This document shows positions 1 through 9,375 of a stretch of 64,000 nucleotides of DNA, one piece after another (the stretch's first letter is position 1; every line of letters begins with the position of its first letter). The stretch lies in assembly GCF_036323495.1 (NCBI RefSeq), contig NZ_AP028947.1:2728001-2792000 (forward strand), in the 5' to 3' direction. Made by a program: the position numbers and the translations under genes. The notes beneath the pieces are model-generated. The model was not told the origin of the DNA and searched no databases. It saw only the letters and a list, made by a program, of their open reading frames with translations. The stretch is from Limnobacter thiooxidans (GTDB lineage: Bacteria > Pseudomonadota > Gammaproteobacteria > Burkholderiales > Burkholderiaceae_B).

Positions 1-234
1 GAAATCCACATGGAACGCCGCATGGCGGAAAAGCGTGTGTACCCAGCCATCAACATCAACCGCTCGTCGACACGTCGCGAAGAACTGCTGATCAAGCCCG
101 ATCTGCTGCAAAAGATCTGGGTGCTGCGCCGCCTGCTGCACGACATGGACGAAATAGCGGCAATGGAGTTCCTGATGGACAAGATCCGGCAGACCAAGAA
201 CAACGCCGAATTCTTCGAAATGATGAAGAAGTAA
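1..234 (+). CDS. rho: Transcription termination factor Rho, C-terminal end (partial)
   Basis: This is the last 77 codons of Rho, the ATP-driven RNA helicase that ends transcription; the gene enters from the left edge in frame. The residues [16 protein letters not shown] and the closing stretch around [14 protein letters not shown] are typical of the Rho C-terminus, which carries part of the secondary RNA-binding and subunit contact surface. The first visible codons ([12 protein letters not shown]) are continuous with the Rho core, so there is no start in this window. An intrinsic terminator follows the stop codon directly. Identification is confident; nothing can be said of the ATPase core, which lies outside. 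Confidence 0.96.
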   Translation, partial: EIHMERRMAEKRVYPAININRSSTRREELLIKPDLLQKIWVLRRLLHDMDEIAAMEFLMDKIRQTKNNAEFFEMMKK

Positions 235-245
235 GCAACAAAGTG

Positions 246-281
246 AGGCGAGGTGAATTTTTTCCCTCGCCTTATTTTTTT
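246..281 (+). terminator. Intrinsic terminator of rho
   Basis: An 8-bp perfect stem AGGCGAGG (246-253) pairs with CCTCGCCT (265-272) and is followed by a T-rich tract to 281. It lies 12 bases after the rho stop codon and before the lemA start, so it should separate the two units. Confidence 0.88.
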
Positions 282-329
282 GTATCATGCCCCCAAGGCC
301 ACCGCCATCCTTTGCCCAGGAGCTTTCGA

Positions 330-947
330 ATGACCCGCGTACTTTCCAGTGTATTTTCCCGTGCAATGCCTGTATTTGCCCTGCTGTTTGCGCTGACCCT
401 GAGTGGTTGCGGCTACAACACCATTCAAACCACCGACGAACAGGTCAAAGCCGCCTGGGCTGAAGTACTGAACCAGTACCAGCGCCGTGCCGACCTGGTG
501 CCCAACCTGGTGAATGTGGTCAAGGCCGAGGCCAATTTTGAGCAGGAAACACTGACACAGGTTGTGGAAGCTCGGGCCAAGGCCACATCGATTCAGGCCA
601 CGCCTGAACTGATCAATGACCCGGAAGCCTTCAACAGATTCCAGCAGGCACAGGGTGAACTGAAAGGTGCTTTGTCTCGCCTGCTGTTGGTCACTGAAAA
701 CTATCCGAACCTGAAGGCCAACCAAGGCTTCCGTGATCTGCAGGCCCAACTGGAAGGCACTGAAAACCGCATCACAGTGGCGCGCAACCGCTACATTCAA
801 TCTGTTCAGGAATACAACATCACGGTGCGGTCTTTCCCCAACAACCTGACGGCCATGGCGATGGGGTACGCAGTCAAACCCAGCTTCACCGTTGAGAATG
901 AAGCAGCCATTTCAAAACCACCCACTGTTGATTTCGGCACGAAGTGA
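330..947 (+). CDS. lemA: LemA family lipoprotein-like protein
   Basis: A 205-residue LemA family protein. The start at 330 is preceded by AGGAG (319-323); longer in-frame versions run into the rho terminator. A hydrophobic N-terminus ends in LSGCGYN, a likely lipobox, so the protein is probably an envelope lipoprotein. The helical core shows the family signature: TTDEQVKAAWAEVLNQYQRR, DLVPNLVNVVK, then long helices ending at ARNRYIQSVQEYN and FPNN. LemA proteins are widespread with unclear function; they are very often encoded beside TPM-domain proteins, as here, and the three genes at 330-2328 look like one operon. Confidence 0.92.
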   Translation: MTRVLSSVFSRAMPVFALLFALTLSGCGYNTIQTTDEQVKAAWAEVLNQYQRRADLVPNLVNVVKAEANFEQETLTQVVEARAKATSIQATPELINDPEAFNRFQQAQGELKGALSRLLLVTENYPNLKANQGFRDLQAQLEGTENRITVARNRYIQSVQEYNITVRSFPNNLTAMAMGYAVKPSFTVENEAAISKPPTVDFGTK

Positions 948-961
948 TAAAGGTAACCCCC

Positions 962-1825
962 ATGGCTTTCATTCGGTTTTGCCTTTGTGCATTCATCCTG
1001 TTTGCGCCAGCGCTTTCACAGGCCCAGGTGCCAGTACCGGCATTGACTGCACAGGTGGTGGACACCACGGACAAACTGAACGCTGCGCAACAGGCCGAAC
1101 TGATCCAGAAACTTCAGGCGTTCGAGACGGCCAAAGGCAGTCAGATCGCCGTGTTGCTGGTACAAACCACCAAGCCGGAGGAAATCGAGCAGTATTCCCT
1201 GCGCGTGGCGGAAGCCTGGAAAATTGGCCGCAAGAAAATCGACGACGGTGCCATTCTGGTCGTGGCCCTGCAAGACCGGGCATTGCGCATTGAAGTGGGC
1301 TACGGCCTTGAAGGGGCGCTGACCGACATCACATCCAAACGAATCATCGAGGAAATCATCATTCCGCAGTTCCGTCAGGGTGATGTCGCGGGTGGTATCG
1401 CCGCCGGTGTGGACCAAATGATGAAGGTGATTGAAGGCGAACCCTTGCCCGAACCCGTTAAAACACCAGCCAAGTCCAAAGGGAGTACTGTTGAAGAAAT
1501 GGCTCCCTTGCTGTTCATGCTGGCGATATTCCTGGGTGGTGGCCTGCGCAAGGCGATTGGCAAATTGCCCGCAGCCATGGCCACGGGTGGTGTGGTGTTC
1601 GTGGTGGCCTGGCTGTTTGCAGGCACAGTAATCATTGCCATTCTTGCGGCAATTGCGGCTGCTGTAATAACCCTGTTTGGAAATACAGGCGGCATGGGCA
1701 GGCTTGGCGGGCTGGGTGGTGGTTTTGGTGGAGGCGGTGGCCGACGAGGTGGTGGATTTGGCGGTGGCGGCTTCGGCGGAGGTGGGGGTGGCTTTGGTGG
1801 CGGCGGTGCGTCGGGAAGGTGGTGA
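962..1825 (+). CDS. TPM-domain membrane protein with glycine-rich tail (YgcG type)
   Basis: A 287-residue protein with a signal peptide (about 1-23, ending SQAQ), a periplasmic TPM domain (about 27-170, including QIAVLLVQTT and RALRIEVGYGLEGALTD), two hydrophobic segments around 180-245 and a C-terminal tail made almost only of glycine, phenylalanine and arginine. TPM domains of this class have been linked to photosystem repair and acid phosphatase activity in plants; in bacteria the role is unknown. The ATG at 962 has AAAGG upstream; a GTG at 944 overlaps the lemA stop and is less likely. It overlaps the next gene by one base. Confidence 0.85.
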   Translation: MAFIRFCLCAFILFAPALSQAQVPVPALTAQVVDTTDKLNAAQQAELIQKLQAFETAKGSQIAVLLVQTTKPEEIEQYSLRVAEAWKIGRKKIDDGAILVVALQDRALRIEVGYGLEGALTDITSKRIIEEIIIPQFRQGDVAGGIAAGVDQMMKVIEGEPLPEPVKTPAKSKGSTVEEMAPLLFMLAIFLGGGLRKAIGKLPAAMATGGVVFVVAWLFAGTVIIAILAAIAAAVITLFGNTGGMGRLGGLGGGFGGGGGRRGGGFGGGGFGGGGGGFGGGGASGRW

Positions 1826-2328
1826 TGATGAACATTCAACGCATACTCAAGCACCTTGTGACAGCCGAAAGGCATGTGCGGCAAGTTTTTACGCCAACGC
1901 GCCTTGAGCACATTGCACACACCATCAAGGCCAGCGAAATGCAGCATTCCGGCGAAATTCGATTTGCAGTGGAAAGTGCGCTGGAATTCAGGCCGTTGCT
2001 ACAAGGGCAAACGCCGCGTCAACGGGCCATTGAAGTGTTCAGCGACCTGCATGTCTGGGACACTGAACTGAACAACGGGGTGTTGATTTACATCCTGCTG
2101 GCCGACCATGCGATTGAAATTGTCGCTGACCGTGGCATTGATGCCAAGGTGGATTCTGAATACTGGGGCGAGCTGTGTCGTGGAATTCAGGCCGCTTTTG
2201 CACAAGGCCAGTTCGAAGAAGGTGCGAAGACCTGCATTCAGGCAGTCAGCCAACAACTGATTGCCCATTTCCCGCACAACGGGGGTGGCAAGAATGAACT
2301 TCCCGACACACCCGTGGTGGTAGGCTGA
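1825..2328 (+). CDS. TPM-domain protein, short soluble form
   Basis: A 167-residue protein with a TPM-like fold: HIAHTIKASEMQHSGEIRFAVE, a central DLHVWDTELNNGVLIYILLADHAIEIVADRGI and a C-terminal helix region. It has no signal peptide or clear membrane segment, unlike its upstream neighbour. Its ATG at 1825 overlaps the previous stop (TGATG), with GGGAAGG just upstream, so the two TPM genes are translationally coupled. The lemA / long TPM / short TPM trio is a recurrent bacterial arrangement, which suggests the products act together at the envelope; the actual activity is not known. Confidence 0.83.
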   Translation: MMNIQRILKHLVTAERHVRQVFTPTRLEHIAHTIKASEMQHSGEIRFAVESALEFRPLLQGQTPRQRAIEVFSDLHVWDTELNNGVLIYILLADHAIEIVADRGIDAKVDSEYWGELCRGIQAAFAQGQFEEGAKTCIQAVSQQLIAHFPHNGGGKNELPDTPVVVG

Positions 2329-2340
2329 TCAAGCACCCTT

Positions 2341-3417
2341 TTACATGGGTGCAACGGGGCAGCTTTTTGGCACCACATAGCCCTCAGGCAGGCTGCATTC
2401 AGAGGCTTTGCCGTCGATTGAACAACGTACTTTTTTCAGCAAACGCAGTGCGCAGCCATCGTACACCCCATCCTTGCTCAAGCTGATGCGTGCTTCACGC
2501 ATCATGGTGGTGTATTCCGCCTTGTCCGCATCGGTCATTTTCAACCAGGCTTTGTCCGGAATCTGACGGTCAATTTTCTTGACAGCCTCCAGGGCCTTGG
2601 GCATTTCCTGCGCCACATACGCACGCAGCTTTTGGCCTGAACCCGGTTGGAATTTCGATTTGCGCAGAATGATCTGGTAAGTGACCATGGCCACAGGCAG
2701 CTGAATAATGGCGCCTTTCTTGCCCAGGCCTTTGTAAAGTTCCAGCGGTGAATAGGCGATGGAAGGGGCCACAATGATGTCGACTGCGCCGTTGTTGAAC
2801 ATGGATCCGTAATTGGACACGTCGGCAGAAATGGGCTGCGCACCCACCTGTTCAATCAGCTTGCGTTGCGACTCATCGTGCGACAAAGCCGCAACGCGCT
2901 TGCCCGCAGCCTTGGACAGGGAATTGATTTCCCGATCGCGCACAAACACATAGGCCGTGCCAAATGGCAACACACCCCCCACTTCAAAATCACTTTGCTG
3001 CATGACGGGTTGCAACTGCGGGCTGGCCATGGACTTCAATGCGAGAAGCACCGCGTCGTAATTGGGCAAGCCGCCAACTGCGTCCAGACTACCCGTGAAA
3101 CTGTTGTACTTTCGTGTGCGAATGCCGGTGGCCACCAAACCGTCACATTCACCGATCTCGAAATCTTTGGCAGCCACGGATTCATTGGTGTAGACCACCG
3201 GGTTGAAGCCGTAACCGTTTTTTCGACCATCCAAGGCATACTCTTGGGCCAGATTAAAAATCGGCCCTTTGGCGCCCAACAGGTCAAATACGCAGATCCG
3301 GGGCTCCTTGCCATTTACAGTTTGAGCCAGAGCCTGGCCTTGTACACTGAACATCAGCCCCAGCGTCAAGCCGAGAAAGGCCACAAACTTCAATGTGGCA
3401 TCAAGAAATTTATTCAT
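2341..3417 (-). CDS. Putative periplasmic solute-binding protein
   Basis: A 358-residue secreted protein with a signal peptide cut near QALAQ. The body resembles periplasmic binding proteins: an alternating alpha/beta pattern, AAGKRVAALSHDESQRKLIEQVG and NYGSMFNNGAVDIIVAPSIAYSPLELYKG. Four cysteines cluster near the C-terminus (DGCALRLLKKVRCS, SECSLP, SCPVAP), probably forming disulfides in the periplasm. No permease gene lies next to it. Its start codon overlaps the stop of the upstream SRPBCC gene (ATGA), so the pair is coupled. The substrate is unknown; the nearby lipid-type START fold protein hints at a hydrophobic ligand (inference). Confidence 0.62.
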   Translation of the reverse strand: MNKFLDATLKFVAFLGLTLGLMFSVQGQALAQTVNGKEPRICVFDLLGAKGPIFNLAQEYALDGRKNGYGFNPVVYTNESVAAKDFEIGECDGLVATGIRTRKYNSFTGSLDAVGGLPNYDAVLLALKSMASPQLQPVMQQSDFEVGGVLPFGTAYVFVRDREINSLSKAAGKRVAALSHDESQRKLIEQVGAQPISADVSNYGSMFNNGAVDIIVAPSIAYSPLELYKGLGKKGAIIQLPVAMVTYQIILRKSKFQPGSGQKLRAYVAQEMPKALEAVKKIDRQIPDKAWLKMTDADKAEYTTMMREARISLSKDGVYDGCALRLLKKVRCSIDGKASECSLPEGYVVPKSCPVAPM

Positions 3418-3935
3418 GAGTTGTTTCCGTTTTGCAAGGCACGCAAGGTGATGATCTGGGTGAGGTTCACCAGCGTTTTGGTCATCATTCGATGCCAGAT
3501 CAAATCCACCACAACCGCCTTGAAGATTGTTCGTTTGGGCATAAAGCCCAAGCCTGGGTTGAGATAAAACAGGTAGCGCCAGGTCACCAGGGTGCCGTCA
3601 CCATCCTTTTCAAATTCAAAAGAGCCCTTGGCATGATCCAGCCAGTTCAACAAGGGCTGGCTAAAGCCCGTGCCCTTGTAGACAAACTGCCGGTTGGGCA
3701 CGAAAGCCAACACCTCTTCATCGATCACCGCGCCGCCCTTGAAGGTGATGCGTTGAATATCCCCCACCTCGTTGAAGGCCTCGCCCCGAATCATTTCGAT
3801 ATTTGTGATCGGTGCAATCACCGCGTCGCTGTGAATATATTCATCCGCCTTCAGGCGGGAATAAATCGCGAAACAATCAGTCAAAGGCACAGGAATACGG
3901 CACGAGCGCTGGATCATCAAAGGTGCTTGGGTCAC
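3414..3935 (-). CDS. SRPBCC (START-like) family protein
   Basis: A 173-residue protein of the SRPBCC/polyketide-cyclase-like fold, seen in the opening MIQRSCRIPVPLTDCFAIYS, the strand pattern EAFNEVGDIQRITFKGGAVIDEEVLAF, and the C-terminal helix. Such proteins bind hydrophobic ligands in a deep cavity. I chose the GTG at 3935 because GAGGA lies 6 bases upstream; a longer frame to 4022 would run over the divergent gene. The stop overlaps the start of the solute-binding protein gene (ATGA). Ligand and role are not evident from the sequence. Confidence 0.7.
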   Translation of the reverse strand: MTQAPLMIQRSCRIPVPLTDCFAIYSRLKADEYIHSDAVIAPITNIEMIRGEAFNEVGDIQRITFKGGAVIDEEVLAFVPNRQFVYKGTGFSQPLLNWLDHAKGSFEFEKDGDGTLVTWRYLFYLNPGLGFMPKRTIFKAVVVDLIWHRMMTKTLVNLTQIITLRALQNGNNS

Positions 3936-3968
3936 AATAAGTCCTCTATTGAATGTTGGGTACTGCGC

Positions 3969-4424
3969 ATGTTCACACGTTTTTTTCCAATTCTGACTAA
4001 ACTCAAAGCCTTGAAAACCCATGGCCGAATGCTATGGCATGCCTTTCGCCACGCCGACACGCCCAAATGGATCAAGGGTTTCATGCTGGCTGTAGTGGCT
4101 TACCTGTTCAGCCCAATCGACATGATTCCCGACTTCTTGGTCCTCTTCGGCATCACCGATGACTTGGTGGTGATTTCCGCAGCCATGTGGTTTTTAGGCA
4201 AAGTGGTCCCAGAAAGGGTCAAAAACAGCCTGCCGATGCCTGAAAACGTTCAAACCACGCAACAGCCTGTTCAACAAAACCGGTCTAAATCCAGTGCAGC
4301 ACCCGTCAAAAAAAGCCCTTTGAAGCCACTGGGCCTGTTGCTGCTGGCCGCTGTGCTGGTGGCGGCACTGGCCAGTCACCCTTGGGTACATGCGCAATTC
4401 GAGGCCATTGGAGCATTTTTTTAA
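3969..4424 (+). CDS. YkvA/DUF1232 family membrane protein
   Basis: A 151-residue protein whose centre holds the DUF1232 signature: HADTPKWIKGFMLAVVAYLFSPIDMIPDF, followed by GITDDLVVISAAMWF. This marks a small membrane-associated protein of unknown function. A proline- and glutamine-rich linker follows, then a single C-terminal membrane segment (PLGLLLLAAVLVAALASHPW). The start at 3969 lies 33 bases from the divergent SRPBCC gene start, so both may share a control region. No clear ribosome binding site is seen, and an internal ATG at 4029 is possible. Confidence 0.72.
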   Translation: MFTRFFPILTKLKALKTHGRMLWHAFRHADTPKWIKGFMLAVVAYLFSPIDMIPDFLVLFGITDDLVVISAAMWFLGKVVPERVKNSLPMPENVQTTQQPVQQNRSKSSAAPVKKSPLKPLGLLLLAAVLVAALASHPWVHAQFEAIGAFF

Positions 4425-4481
4425 GACTGGTAGTAAACGTTTTATTCTAGAAAACAAAGCCTTGGCAAATCCAGACGTAAA

Positions 4482-4509
4482 AAAACCCGGTGAGTAATCA
4501 CCGGGTTTT
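4482..4509. terminator. Bidirectional intrinsic terminator
   Basis: A 12-bp perfect stem AAAACCCGGTGA (4482-4493) and TCACCGGGTTTT (4498-4509) with a four-base loop. The A-run on one side and T-run on the other allow function in both directions, fitting its place between the convergent YkvA-like gene and the symporter gene. Confidence 0.9.
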
Positions 4510-4561
4510 CAATGACTTCCATCCCCGCCTTTCATTGAAGACGATGGTGTAAAAACTTCGA

Positions 4562-6364
4562 TCAGTGACCTGTGGCCATGCCCGATCCACGTGGCGTACG
4601 AACATCTTCAACCAAGTGTTGAATGTGTTCTGGGGGTGGTGCAGTTACCTTGCTGACGGCGTAAGCCACAGCAAAGTTGACCATGGCACCCACTGTGCCA
4701 ATGGCTTCAGGTGTAATACCGAACCAGCCATTTGCCCCTCCAACCATGTCCACATACTCGGTGCCCTTGATGAACAGAATGCCCTTGTGTGCAAACACGT
4801 AGAACAGGGTAACTGCCAGGCCAGACAACATGCCTGCAATGGCGCCGCTCGAATTCATTTTCTTGGAAAAAATGCCCATCATGATCACGGGGAACAGGGA
4901 CGATGCAGCAATACCGAAGGCCAAGGCCACGGTACCGGCCGCGAAGCCAGGTGGGTTCAAGCCCAGGTAACCGGCCAGAACAATTGCACCAGCCATGGAA
5001 ATCTTGCCGGCCAGCAATTCGCTCTTTTCAGAAATATTGGGATTGAATACGCCTTTAATCAAGTCATGAGACACTGCGGAAGAAATCGCCAACAACAAAC
5101 CAGCAGCAGTTGACAGCGCAGCAGCCAGACCACCCGCCGCTACCAAGGCGATCACCCAGTTGGGCAACAGTGCAATTTCAGGGTTGGCCAGCACCATGAT
5201 GTCGGCGTTCACTTCCATCTCACTGCCTTTCCAGCCTGCAGCTTCTGCCTTGGCCAGGAACGCTTCGTCTTTGGACTTGTCGTTGTAGTACTGAACGCGA
5301 CCATCGCCGTTCTTGTCTTCGAACTTCAACAGGCCGGTTTCTGCCCAGCGATCCATCCAGGCCGGCTTTTGTTCGTTCAGCAGTTGGGCTTCAGGCGCAA
5401 ACAAGTCACCACCGGTGGCCACATTGGTATTCACAGTGGCATGCAGGTTGTAACGGGCCATTGCGCCAACAGCAGGGGCTGTGGTGTACAGAATTGCAAT
5501 GAACACCAATGCCCAGCCAGCAGATGAACGGGCATCAGCCACTGTCGGAACGGTGAAGAAACGAATGATCACGTGGGGCAGGCCCGCGGTACCAATCATC
5601 AAGCTGATAGTGTAGAAAAAGGTATTGAGGTAGCTACCCGCCGGTGTGGTGGTGTAGGTGCTGAAACCCAGATCAGTCACAACCTTGTCCAGTGTGGCCA
5701 GCATGGGTTGGCCATTGGCCAGCATGTCGGAACCCAGACCAAGTTGTGGCAAGGGGTTGCCAGTCAGGTTCAGGGAAATGAAGATCGCAGGAATGGTGTA
5801 CGCGAAAATCAGCACAACATACTGTGCAATCTGCGTGTAGGTAATGCCTTTCATGCCGCCGAATACCGCGTACACAAACACAATACCCATACCCACATAA
5901 ATACCCACTTCAGACGACACGCCAAGGAATCGGGAGAAGGCCACGCCCACACCGGTCATCTGCCCGATTACGTAAGTAATGGAAGCAACCAGCAAACAGA
6001 TCACGGACACCGTACGGGCCGTGGTGGAGTAGTAACGATCACCAATGAACTGGGGCACCGTGAACTTGCCGAACTTGCGCAGGTACGGGGCCAGCAACAT
6101 CGCCAGCAACACATAACCACCGGTCCAACCCATCAGGAACACGGAACCGCCGTAGCCCATGTTGGCGATCAAACCAGCCATGGAAATGAAGGACGCAGCG
6201 GACATCCAGTCAGCCGCAGTGGCCATGCCGTTGGCCACGGGGTGAACACCACCGCCAGCCACATAAAATTCGCCCGTGCTGCCTGCACGAGCCCAGAACG
6301 CGATACCGAGGTACAGCGCAAAACTCAACCCTACGATGACGTAGGTGATTGTTTGCAAATCCAT
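4562..6364 (-). CDS. Sodium:solute symporter, large subunit (ActP/VC_2705 type)
   Basis: A 600-residue member of the SSS family of sodium-driven symporters, with about 13 predicted membrane segments. Typical stretches are GGGVHPVANGMATAADWMSA near residue 40, AVFGGMKGITYTQIAQYVVL and the sodium-site region GLAAALSTAAGLLLAISSAVSHD. It belongs to the subgroup that pairs with a small DUF4212 subunit, encoded 12 bases upstream here. A soluble insert about residues 335-395 contains DKNGDGRVQYYN, an EF-hand-like calcium loop. Substrates in this subgroup are thought to be acetate or other short organic acids, but the substrate cannot be read from the sequence. Confidence 0.88.
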   Translation of the reverse strand: MDLQTITYVIVGLSFALYLGIAFWARAGSTGEFYVAGGGVHPVANGMATAADWMSAASFISMAGLIANMGYGGSVFLMGWTGGYVLLAMLLAPYLRKFGKFTVPQFIGDRYYSTTARTVSVICLLVASITYVIGQMTGVGVAFSRFLGVSSEVGIYVGMGIVFVYAVFGGMKGITYTQIAQYVVLIFAYTIPAIFISLNLTGNPLPQLGLGSDMLANGQPMLATLDKVVTDLGFSTYTTTPAGSYLNTFFYTISLMIGTAGLPHVIIRFFTVPTVADARSSAGWALVFIAILYTTAPAVGAMARYNLHATVNTNVATGGDLFAPEAQLLNEQKPAWMDRWAETGLLKFEDKNGDGRVQYYNDKSKDEAFLAKAEAAGWKGSEMEVNADIMVLANPEIALLPNWVIALVAAGGLAAALSTAAGLLLAISSAVSHDLIKGVFNPNISEKSELLAGKISMAGAIVLAGYLGLNPPGFAAGTVALAFGIAASSLFPVIMMGIFSKKMNSSGAIAGMLSGLAVTLFYVFAHKGILFIKGTEYVDMVGGANGWFGITPEAIGTVGAMVNFAVAYAVSKVTAPPPEHIQHLVEDVRTPRGSGMATGH

Positions 6365-6376
6365 TTACAGGTCTCC

Positions 6377-6637
6377 TTACTGTTCGTCGACGTCGTGTTC
6401 ACGGTCAATCTGACCCATTTTCTTCGCATAGTAGAAAATGAGCACAATGAACACGTAAATGGAACCTTGTTGGGCAAACCAGAAGCCCAGTGGATAACCA
6501 CCGATGCTGAACTGATTGAGCTGCTCAACAAACAGAATGCCCGCACCATATGACACCAAAAACCAAACGATCATGATTTTGGTCAACAGGCCGAGTGTCG
6601 CTTTCCAGTAGGCATCACCGCCTTTTGGGTTACTCAT
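6377..6637 (-). CDS. Sodium:solute symporter small subunit (DUF4212)
   Basis: An 86-residue membrane protein with two hydrophobic segments (about 14-38 and 52-70), the second as SIYVFIVLIFYYAKKM. It matches the small partner subunit found directly upstream of VC_2705-type symporters. AAGGAG precedes the start on the minus strand. The gap to the large subunit gene is 12 bases, so both are co-transcribed. Confidence 0.87.
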   Translation of the reverse strand: MSNPKGGDAYWKATLGLLTKIMIVWFLVSYGAGILFVEQLNQFSIGGYPLGFWFAQQGSIYVFIVLIFYYAKKMGQIDREHDVDEQ

Positions 6638-6921
6638 CGCTTGTCTCCTTTTTAGGGTTGTTGTTGGCCATACGACGGGAATACGAGGTCACATCCCTCC
6701 CCGGACTTTGGCTTGATGTCAAGTATCGAAATGTAAACTTACGTCAAACTTAACTGACGAAAGATTAATTTTTGTGAAATCAAATGCTGAGAACAAGTAT
6801 TCAAGGCAAACACGCAACAGACGTGGATTTACCTTAGTTTTCAATTGATGAGCCAGCGGTCGAAATACACACAATTGCAATTACCCCAATTGAGCTAACC
6901 CTTTCGACATCAAGGCAATCC
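6638..6921. other. Divergent intergenic region between symporter and chemoreceptor
   Basis: This 284-bp AT-rich stretch must hold the promoters of both the symporter pair (minus) and the first chemoreceptor (plus). The only pattern seen is an imperfect operator-like palindrome CGTCA-N8-TGACG at 6742-6759. I could not assign a convincing -35/-10 pair or flagellar-type promoter. Confidence 0.4.
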
Positions 6922-9375
6922 ATGAATTCACAAACCTCGCAGTTCAATACCGAGCCCAATCACAGCGCACGCATTCTTAATGCAGTTGCAGCCAACCAGG
7001 CCTGCATTGAATTTGACTTGAACGGCAATGTGCTCAATGCGAATGACAATTTTCTGAACACATTTGGGTATGCTGAAGACCAAGTATTGGGCAAGCACCA
7101 CAGCATGTTCTGCGCTCCCGGCACTGTGGGCTCGGATGACTATGAGCACTTTTGGAATACGCTGCGAGAAGGCGGCTTCCAAACCGGCGAGTTTCTTCGC
7201 TTGGCCTCTCAAGGCCGTGAAATTTACATCCAGTCCAACTACACCCCCGTTAGGGATGAACACGGGCAGGTGGTGTCGGTGATCGAAATGGCAATTGACA
7301 TCACAACCGCGAAACTCAAAGCCATGGACAACGAGGGCAAAGTCAGTGCAATCAACCGATCACAAGGTGTGGTGGAGTTCGATCTCACCGGGAATATCCT
7401 GCATGCCAATGACAACTTTCTGGCCCTGACAGGTTATGAGCTTGAGGAGATTGTGGGCCAGCACCACAGTGTTTTCGTGGAAAAGGAAGAGCGCGGCAGT
7501 GTTACCTACAGGGCGTTCTGGCGCAAGCTTGGGCAAGGTGAATTTGATTCGGGTGAATATCTGCGTGTTGGCAAACAAGGCAAACGCATCTGGATCCAGG
7601 CCAGTTACAACCCGATTCTTGATCTGGAAGGCAAACCGCTCAAGGTGGTGAAGTTTTGCAGCGATGTGACCCAAACCAAGTTGCAATCGATCGAAACGCA
7701 GGCCCGGATGGAATCAGTGTCGTGCACCAATTGCATCATGGAACTGGATGCTGAAGGACGCATCATCGGCAGCAATTCACTGATGCAAAAAGCGCTTGGT
7801 TACAGCAAAGTTGACCTTGCCGACAAAACCGAAAGCTTTTTGATGTTCGACGATGAACGCTCGGACAGCACATACTTCAATACCTGGAATGCCTTGCGCG
7901 AAGGCACCAGCGTGTCGGGTGAGTTTCGACTCAAAGGCGTGGGCAACAAGGAAATCTGGTTGTCTGGATCGCGCAGCCCCGTGATAGGTCTGGACGGCCA
8001 ACTAATCAAAGTCGTGGTCATGGTGCAAGACATCACGGAAGCCAAGCTGGCGCGGCTTGATTCGGAAGGAAAACTTGGCGCAATCGACAGGTCACAGGCA
8101 GTGATCGAGTTCGACATGACAGGCAAGGTACTAACCGCCAACAGCAATTTCCTGAAACTGATGGGATACGCTCAGGAAGAAATCATCGGTCGTCACCACC
8201 GTCTGTTTGTGGACCCAACCTATGCGGCCACGCCACAGTACCAAGCCTTCTGGGAAAGTTTGGGGCGCGGACAGTTTGAATCTGGCGAATACAAGCGCCT
8301 GGCCAAAGGTGGGCGAGAGGTGTGGATTCAAGCCACCTACAACCCGATTTATGATCCACGTGGCAACCTGGTGAAGGTGGTCAAGTTTGCAAGCGATGTC
8401 ACGCAAAGCAAACTGAAAAATTCCGAGTTTGAAGCCAAAGTGGAGGCCATCAACCTGGGGCAGGCTGTCATCGAGTTTGATCTGGACGGCCATGTATTGA
8501 GTGCCAACAGAAACTTTCTCAACGCCATGGGTTATACCTCGCGTGAAATTCAGGGACAGCATCACAGCATTTTCTGCACGCTGGAATACACGCAGAGTGA
8601 AGAGTACCGGGATTTCTGGCTGCGCCTGAATGAAGGAAAATTCATCAGCGGGCGCTTTCACCGAGTGGGCAAATTCAACCGTGATGTCTGGATTCAGGCC
8701 ACCTACAACCCGATTCTGGATTTGAACGGACAGGTCACAAAAGTTGTGAAGTACGCCTACGATGTGACCAAGGAAGTGCAACTAGAACAAAGCATCAATC
8801 AAAAAACCGAATTGATGCGCGCCCGATTGAACCAGGTCATTGAACGCATTGACCTGGTGGTGAAAGACTCTGCACGCGTTGCAAAATCGGCAGACCAAAG
8901 CCTGGAATCTGCCCAACTTGGCCACAAGGAATTGAAGCGGTCCATGGCTGCCAACCAGGCCATACAGCACGGCGCACAGAAAGTTGCGGAGATTGTGCGC
9001 GCAATTGGCGATACCGCCAACCAGACCAACCTGCTCGCATTCAATGCAGCTATTGAAGCGGCGCGTGCGGGCCAGCATGGCGTGGGGTTTTCAGTGGTGG
9101 CATCCGAAGTTCGGAAACTTGCAGAAAACAGCAGTACAGCTGCCAAGGAAATCGCAGTGCTGATTGAAGAATCGATTGCACAAGTAGGGGAAAGCCTGGA
9201 AGAAAGTGACCAGGCAGCCAGCAAGATCGAGTACATCGTCAACACCTTGAACAGCACCAGCGAAGTCATGGGTGAAGTCATGCAGCGGGTTGAATCACAG
9301 CGTGAAGACGCGCAACATGTCATCGAACTGATTCAAGCCTTGTCTGTCAGCACACGCAAGGGCCAGCTTGCATGA
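6922..9375 (+). CDS. Soluble chemoreceptor with five PAS domains
   Basis: An 817-residue methyl-accepting-type receptor with no membrane segment. Five PAS-PAC units of about 122 residues fill positions 17-625; most carry a G(K/Q/R)HH(S/R)xF motif, but the third is diverged and lacks it. The chemotaxis signalling hairpin follows (about 640-810) with the conserved tip [20 protein letters not shown] and [21 protein letters not shown]. This is a cytosolic sensor for an intracellular cue such as redox state or a bound cofactor, signalling through CheW and CheA. The next gene starts inside its stop codon (ATGA) and encodes a triple-CheW protein. A second, closely related module follows at 11016. 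Confidence 0.9.
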   Translation: MNSQTSQFNTEPNHSARILNAVAANQACIEFDLNGNVLNANDNFLNTFGYAEDQVLGKHHSMFCAPGTVGSDDYEHFWNTLREGGFQTGEFLRLASQGREIYIQSNYTPVRDEHGQVVSVIEMAIDITTAKLKAMDNEGKVSAINRSQGVVEFDLTGNILHANDNFLALTGYELEEIVGQHHSVFVEKEERGSVTYRAFWRKLGQGEFDSGEYLRVGKQGKRIWIQASYNPILDLEGKPLKVVKFCSDVTQTKLQSIETQARMESVSCTNCIMELDAEGRIIGSNSLMQKALGYSKVDLADKTESFLMFDDERSDSTYFNTWNALREGTSVSGEFRLKGVGNKEIWLSGSRSPVIGLDGQLIKVVVMVQDITEAKLARLDSEGKLGAIDRSQAVIEFDMTGKVLTANSNFLKLMGYAQEEIIGRHHRLFVDPTYAATPQYQAFWESLGRGQFESGEYKRLAKGGREVWIQATYNPIYDPRGNLVKVVKFASDVTQSKLKNSEFEAKVEAINLGQAVIEFDLDGHVLSANRNFLNAMGYTSREIQGQHHSIFCTLEYTQSEEYRDFWLRLNEGKFISGRFHRVGKFNRDVWIQATYNPILDLNGQVTKVVKYAYDVTKEVQLEQSINQKTELMRARLNQVIERIDLVVKDSARVAKSADQSLESAQLGHKELKRSMAANQAIQHGAQKVAEIVRAIGDTANQTNLLAFNAAIEAARAGQHGVGFSVVASEVRKLAENSSTAAKEIAVLIEESIAQVGESLEESDQAASKIEYIVNTLNSTSEVMGEVMQRVESQREDAQHVIELIQALSVSTRKGQLA

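Noticed and set aside
285..800. Minus-strand frame opposite lemA, and many similar frames opposite the chemoreceptor and transporter genes
   Set aside because: They are antisense shadows without ribosome sites, recognisable domains or consistent neighbours.
1375..1947. Long minus-strand frame rich in proline opposite the glycine-rich tail of the TPM gene
   Set aside because: It is the mirror of GGN codons; it has no ribosome site and no family features, while the plus-strand genes form a clear operon.
3432..3968. N-terminal extension of the YkvA-like gene back to 3432
   Set aside because: It lies opposite the SRPBCC gene, has no family features, and the DUF1232 part begins only after 3969.
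6733..6760. TAAACTTA upstream of the first chemoreceptor as a flagellar sigma-28 promoter
   Set aside because: No acceptable GCCGATAA-like -10 at the right spacing.
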